Assembly: GCF_900111025.1 (NCBI RefSeq)
Contig: NZ_FOFN01000001.1
Coordinates: 620,001 to 684,000, forward strand
Length of the DNA: 64,000 nt
Direction: 5' to 3'
Source of the DNA: Hyunsoonleella jejuensis
GTDB taxonomy: Bacteria > Bacteroidota > Bacteroidia > Flavobacteriales > Flavobacteriaceae
The first letter of the stretch is position 1. Each line of letters begins with the position of its first letter. This document shows positions 60,692 through 64,000 of this stretch, piece by piece. Position numbers and translations under genes: made by a program. The notes under the pieces were generated by a model that was not told the origin of the DNA, made no database searches, and worked only from the letters and a program-made list of their open reading frames with translations.

Positions 60692-61409
60692 AGTTTAAAT
60701 CTGTGAAAAGCCTTTCATTAAACTCTTGTTTTACCTCCACGTTTTTTGGTCCGAATTTGCTTCTATTAAACGATAACATAATGTTTCCCACTTTTTGGTA
60801 GTTGTCCCAAGGCATTGTAAAGCGAGGTGCTTCATCATTAAAATTTGTAAAAAACGCCCATTGCTTTATTAAATGGTCGGTTTGATCTACAAAAATATGG
60901 TACTTGTTATCTGGTGTAACACCAACATCACTAAACGTAAGTTGTAATACATCTGCAGTATTTCCGTTTTCCAAAACTTCCGTTTTCACATGCTTCAAGG
61001 TAACTCCTGGATCTTGTAATTTCCAAGGCATCACTAACCAGTAGGAATCGTTAATCCACCAATTTTTACCTTTTTCGAGTAGTTTGTTTAATGCTGCGTC
61101 ATCAGTAATTGGAGCCTCTCCTTTAAAAGCTTTTCCCTTAAGCGTATTTATATTTACAAGTATGGTAAGAGAATCTTGCGGACTTTCAATTCTAACATCG
61201 CCCGTCCATTTATTCCAAAACAATACGCGTTTGGCAAAATCCCATTTTATAAATTTGGTATTATTATAGTTATCCACACCGCCCATGGCTTTTTCTATCT
61301 GTTTTACAATTTCGGAAGTGTTTTTAGAAGTTTGCGCATTACAGGTGGTATAGGAAAAACTTAAAAAAAGTATTATCGCCGTAAGATTTAGAATTGAAGG
61401 TAATTTCAT
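60684..61409 (-). CDS. Exported protein of unknown function (possibly LolA/LppX-like fold)
   Basis: 241 residues. Signal peptide to about CNAQ (residue ~26). The mature protein begins TSEIVKQIEKAMGGVDNYNNTKFIKWDF and has alternating beta strands with aromatic residues (RVLFWNKWTGDVRIE, WWINDSYWLVMPWKLQDPGV). This is the style of periplasmic lipid- or lipoprotein-carrier domains of the LolA type. That assignment is by appearance only. Overlaps and is co-transcribed with the PNPOx-like gene. Confidence 0.75.
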   Translation of the reverse strand: MKLPSILNLTAIILFLSFSYTTCNAQTSKNTSEIVKQIEKAMGGVDNYNNTKFIKWDFAKRVLFWNKWTGDVRIESPQDSLTILVNINTLKGKAFKGEAPITDDAALNKLLEKGKNWWINDSYWLVMPWKLQDPGVTLKHVKTEVLENGNTADVLQLTFSDVGVTPDNKYHIFVDQTDHLIKQWAFFTNFNDEAPRFTMPWDNYQKVGNIMLSFNRSKFGPKNVEVKQEFNERLFTDLNYE

Positions 61410-61490
61410 TTTATAATTAAGTATATGTGTTTCTGGAAAATTACATAAACTTTTAGAAATAGGTTATTTTTGCTGCTTAAAATATGAGTT

Positions 61491-61886
61491 TTGAAAAAAG
61501 ATATTGAGATTCCGAAAGTTGAGGATGTTTACATTGCTGTAGTGCTAGAACATAACACTATTTACAAAACTGATGATTGGAATGCCTACATTATTAACGA
61601 TAAGGATACCGATTTAGAAATGGTAATTATTGTCTCCGAAGGCTATTCTGAAACTAAAAAGACAGCTACGTTTAGAAAGCGTATTGATAAACTTCCTGCG
61701 AAAAGCTACGCCAAAATAGAACTATTACAAGAAGATTTATTTGCACTGAATAATAGTTTTAAGGTTTCTTTTTTTGAAGGTAATGCAATGCTTGATAAAA
61801 CGTATGTGTTCAGAAAAAATACAATTAACCCAAAGGCATTACAAACCATACCGCTAATGAAGGTTAAAGGTGTTTTGGTGAAATAA
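61491..61886 (+). CDS. Conserved-looking small protein of unknown function
   Basis: 131 residues from a TTG start at 61491; the nearby ATG (61484) is out of frame. It is a beta-rich sequence (VYIAVVLEHNTIYKTDDWNAYI, LEMVIIVSEGYSETKKTATF, KVSFFEGNAMLDKTYVFRKN) that looks like a small domain with no signal peptide. I recognise no domain. Divergent from the exported protein gene at 61409; immediately followed by a dispersed repeat. Confidence 0.75.
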   Translation: MKKDIEIPKVEDVYIAVVLEHNTIYKTDDWNAYIINDKDTDLEMVIIVSEGYSETKKTATFRKRIDKLPAKSYAKIELLQEDLFALNNSFKVSFFEGNAMLDKTYVFRKNTINPKALQTIPLMKVKGVLVK

Positions 61887-61906
61887 ATACGTTGGCAAAC
61901 TAGACC

Positions 61907-62107
61907 GCGTTAGGGATTGTAGTGGCATCCTTTTGTTTTCTTACAGATATGCTAAATTATTGATGTATAACATAGTTTTATTTGGATTCCTGCCTTCGAA
62001 GGAGTGACAAAACAAAAGATATAGCCCTTCGACTACGCTCAAGATGAACTGCAAGCCCGACCCGACACCTGCACTGAGCTTGTCGAAGTGTTAGGAGGGT
62101 AACGCCC
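61907..62107. repeat. Flavobacterial dispersed repeat, copy B (inverted, filled with other repeats)
   Basis: On the opposite strand to copy A: GCGTTAGGGATTG (61907-61919), AAGCCCGACCC (62053-62063) and GGTAACGCCC (62098-62107) mark the same ends and centre. Between them lie a CTTCGACTACGCTCAAG-type palindrome arm (62028-62044) and CACTGAGCTTGTCGAAGTG (62072-62090), a second repeat family. A further related arm TGAGCTTAGTCGAAG is at 62161-62175. The 314-bp gap between neighbouring genes consists mostly of these repeats. Confidence 0.7.
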
Positions 62108-62199
62108 AAATATAAGTTTTAAAGAGCAATTTACAGTTGAGTGTTCTCCTCCTCTTGTGCTGAGCTTAGTCGAAGTATGGAGGAGCTAGAGGAGGCTTT

Positions 62200-63201
62200 T
62201 TAATCTAACAAATCGGTTAGTTTTTTAAACACCTTTTTCGGGTTTTTGTTTTCGTATAGGATAGCATAAACGGCATCAATAATAGGTGTTTCTGCTTTTT
62301 TCTCATTATTTTGGTTAATGAGGTAAGCACTTTTTGTAGCATAATATCCTTCGGCAACCATACTCATTTCCATTTGTGCAGATTTTACGGTGTAACCCTT
62401 GCCAATCATGTTGCCAAACATGCGATTTCTAGAAAACGTAGAGTAGCCCGTTACCAATAAATCGCCTAAATACGCAGAGTTATTAATGTTACGTTTCATT
62501 TTATGTACACGTTTTATATAACGTTTCATCTCCCTAATGGCATTACTCATTAAAATGCTCTGAAAATTATCGCCATAGCCCAATCCATGGGCAATTCCCG
62601 CGGCAATAGCATAAATATTTTTGAGCATAACGCCATATTCTATACCAATAACGTCATCACTTATCTTAGTTTTTATGTAGTCGCTCGATAAACTATCGGC
62701 TATCTGTTGCGCCTTTTTGGAGTCCCAACACGAAATGGTGAGGTAAGACAAACGCTCTAGTGCTACCTCTTCTGCATGACATGGGCCTGCTATAACCGCA
62801 ATATTTTCAAAGGGCACTTTGTATTTTTCATTAAAGTGCTCACCTACCAATAGGCCCGATTCTGGAACAATACCTTTTACGGCAGAAACCACGGTTTTTT
62901 TAGAAATATCTACAGTAAGCTTTTCCAGTTCACTATGAATAAAGGCAGAAGGGATTACAAATATTAAAATATCGGCCCATGTTGCCATCTCATTTATATC
63001 ATTACTAAGCTTTAATTGCTCCAAATGAAATTCTACCGAACTTAAATAATTGGGGTTATGCTGCTCCCTCAACAAATGCTCTTTGGTATATATACTGCGC
63101 ATATACCAACCAATTTCATCTAAATTTTCGCAAAGCATTTTCACAATAGCCGTTGCCCAACTTCCTGCTCCAAAAACCGCATATTTTAAAGGTTTATTCA
63201 T
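62200..63201 (-). CDS. gpsA: NAD(P)H-dependent glycerol-3-phosphate dehydrogenase
   Basis: 333 residues. The N-terminal Rossmann motif is FGAGSWATAIVKML. The substrate part shows SAVKGIVPESGLLVGE, AGPCHAEEVA with conserved Pro/His, and the catalytic Lys in GVMLKNIYAIAAGIAHGLGYGDN. SNAIREMKRY and GDLLVTGYSTFSRNRMFG are GpsA signatures. It reduces dihydroxyacetone phosphate to sn-glycerol-3-phosphate for phospholipid synthesis. Repeats lie just downstream. Confidence 0.96.
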   Translation of the reverse strand: MNKPLKYAVFGAGSWATAIVKMLCENLDEIGWYMRSIYTKEHLLREQHNPNYLSSVEFHLEQLKLSNDINEMATWADILIFVIPSAFIHSELEKLTVDISKKTVVSAVKGIVPESGLLVGEHFNEKYKVPFENIAVIAGPCHAEEVALERLSYLTISCWDSKKAQQIADSLSSDYIKTKISDDVIGIEYGVMLKNIYAIAAGIAHGLGYGDNFQSILMSNAIREMKRYIKRVHKMKRNINNSAYLGDLLVTGYSTFSRNRMFGNMIGKGYTVKSAQMEMSMVAEGYYATKSAYLINQNNEKKAETPIIDAVYAILYENKNPKKVFKKLTDLLD

Positions 63202-63332
63202 AGAAAATAAAACATTATTTCTACTTCAAAAGTACGTAAAATATAGAAGAATGTATGTATATGGTGCCTTCAATAAAAATTTTTGGCACGCTGTTTGGAT
63301 ATATAGAAACAGAAACCCTAAAACGGATGATT

Positions 63333-64000
63333 ATGAAGACTGCAAAATTACTTTTAAGTTTAGCGTTAGTATCAACACTTTTTACGTCTTGCTATACAGA
63401 GGTTATTGTTGATGACTTTGTGGATGCACCAATAATAAATGCAAACCAGGTACTAAATTCCCACGAACTTTGGTACGTAGATATAAACCAAACCATTGGT
63501 TTTGGTGAAGTGCCTTTTCTACAAAAAGCATTTACCATTTCGTTTATTAATGGAACAGTATATGCAAACAACAATTTAGTAGGTATCGGTAGCAGCGGCA
63601 ACGGATTTGGAATTGATGTTGCAAGTTATGATGCATATAATACAATTTTGGACGTAAATCATGATATTGATGGTTTTGTAACTTTCGATGTGTTTGTGGT
63701 AGATAGCAATACTATCGAGTTATACAATCCAGATACAGATACGTCGTACTTTTTAGAAGGCTATCAGCGAAGAAATTTTGACTACGATTTTGTGTTCTAT
63801 GATAATATTCATTATTTCTTACAAGAATATGAAGCTTGGGAAAAGACCTATACTAGTGAAATAGGTGTTTTAAACGAGTTTGATAACGAGAATTATTTAC
63901 AATTTTTAGCTGGAGGCAATGATTCTACCTTTAGAAGTTCTCAAGATGATTTTGGGATGAACCCTAATAACTTAATTTGGGATTATACAGGAGTTTATGG
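63333..64000 (+). CDS. Lipoprotein of unknown function (C-terminus cut by window edge)
   Basis: The frame from the ATG at 63333 (another ATG at 63327) is open to the window end, 222 codons, so the gene is partial at its 3' end. The lipoprotein signal is MKTAKLLLSLALVSTLFTSC (Cys20), followed by YTEVIVDDFVDAP. The mature part is acidic, Asn/Asp/Tyr-rich and beta-like (VYANNNLVGIGSSGNGFGID, HDIDGFVTFDVFVVDSNTIEL). I do not recognise a domain. Confidence 0.8.
   Translation, partial: MKTAKLLLSLALVSTLFTSCYTEVIVDDFVDAPIINANQVLNSHELWYVDINQTIGFGEVPFLQKAFTISFINGTVYANNNLVGIGSSGNGFGIDVASYDAYNTILDVNHDIDGFVTFDVFVVDSNTIELYNPDTDTSYFLEGYQRRNFDYDFVFYDNIHYFLQEYEAWEKTYTSEIGVLNEFDNENYLQFLAGGNDSTFRSSQDDFGMNPNNLIWDYTGVY

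Overview
The window looks like chromosomal DNA of a marine-type member of the Flavobacteriaceae (Bacteroidetes). It is AT-rich, and many exported proteins carry a lipobox of the L-F-S-C type. Promoters of the Bacteroidetes form (TTG about 18-21 nt before TAnnTTTG) can be seen. The gene set is typical of the group: an IPExxxVDY-family protein beside pyruvate kinase, SulP plus a universal stress protein, OmpA with thrombospondin type 3 repeats, AddAB-like nucleases, and an alpha-2-macroglobulin/PBP1C pair. I see no rRNA, tRNA, prophage, insertion sequence or CRISPR array. TTG and GTG starts recur, so several CDS starts are given as revised.

Layout. 1-5.3 kb: a truncated DUF1800 gene (cut by the window start), an ALDH7-type aldehyde dehydrogenase, a lipoprotein isoaspartyl peptidase and an S41-like protease. 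5.4-13.3 kb: a large thioester alpha-2-macroglobulin lipoprotein abutting pbpC (periplasmic defence and murein repair). 13.4-19.2 kb: small lipoproteins, a CYTH protein, dinB, then a GCS2-type carboxylate-amine ligase fused to CBS domains followed by an M14 aspartoacylase-like hydrolase. 19.3-23.6 kb: a sulfite-oxidase / cytochrome c / rhodanese operon ending in a fatty-acid-hydroxylase-like gene, divergent from a membrane protein. 23.7-28.3 kb: exported peptidases M1 and S8 and an MBL hydrolase. 28.4-33.4 kb: SulP transporter and universal stress protein, divergent from a cation/proton antiporter with an RCK domain.

33.5-37.8 kb (minus strand): the housekeeping series acpP-fabF-rnc-IPExxxVDY-pyk. 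38-42.5 kb: purN, an RNase H with a viroplasmin-like domain, a PfkB kinase and a long purF. 42.5-43 kb: two near-identical ~75-nt units, each ending in an intrinsic terminator, which I interpret as tandem small RNA genes. 43-51.2 kb: superoxide dismutase, AddA-like nuclease, OmpA, AddB-like nuclease. 51.2-56.4 kb: alpha/beta hydrolase, glpD, an SbtA-type bicarbonate permease divergent from a LysR regulator, CvpA. 56.5-64 kb: pheS flanked by two unrecognised small proteins and mosaic dispersed repeats, lipoprotein and TPR genes, a PNPOx-like protein, gpsA, and a lipoprotein cut by the window end.

Most of the window is ordinary flavobacterial core genome. The least explained parts are the tandem small RNA candidates (42.57-42.90 kb), a terminator-like hairpin inside the start of rnc, the GCS2-CBS/M14 pair, two operator-like palindromes (before dinB and in the sulfite-oxidase divergent region), and two inverted, differently filled copies of one dispersed repeat around pheS and gpsA.
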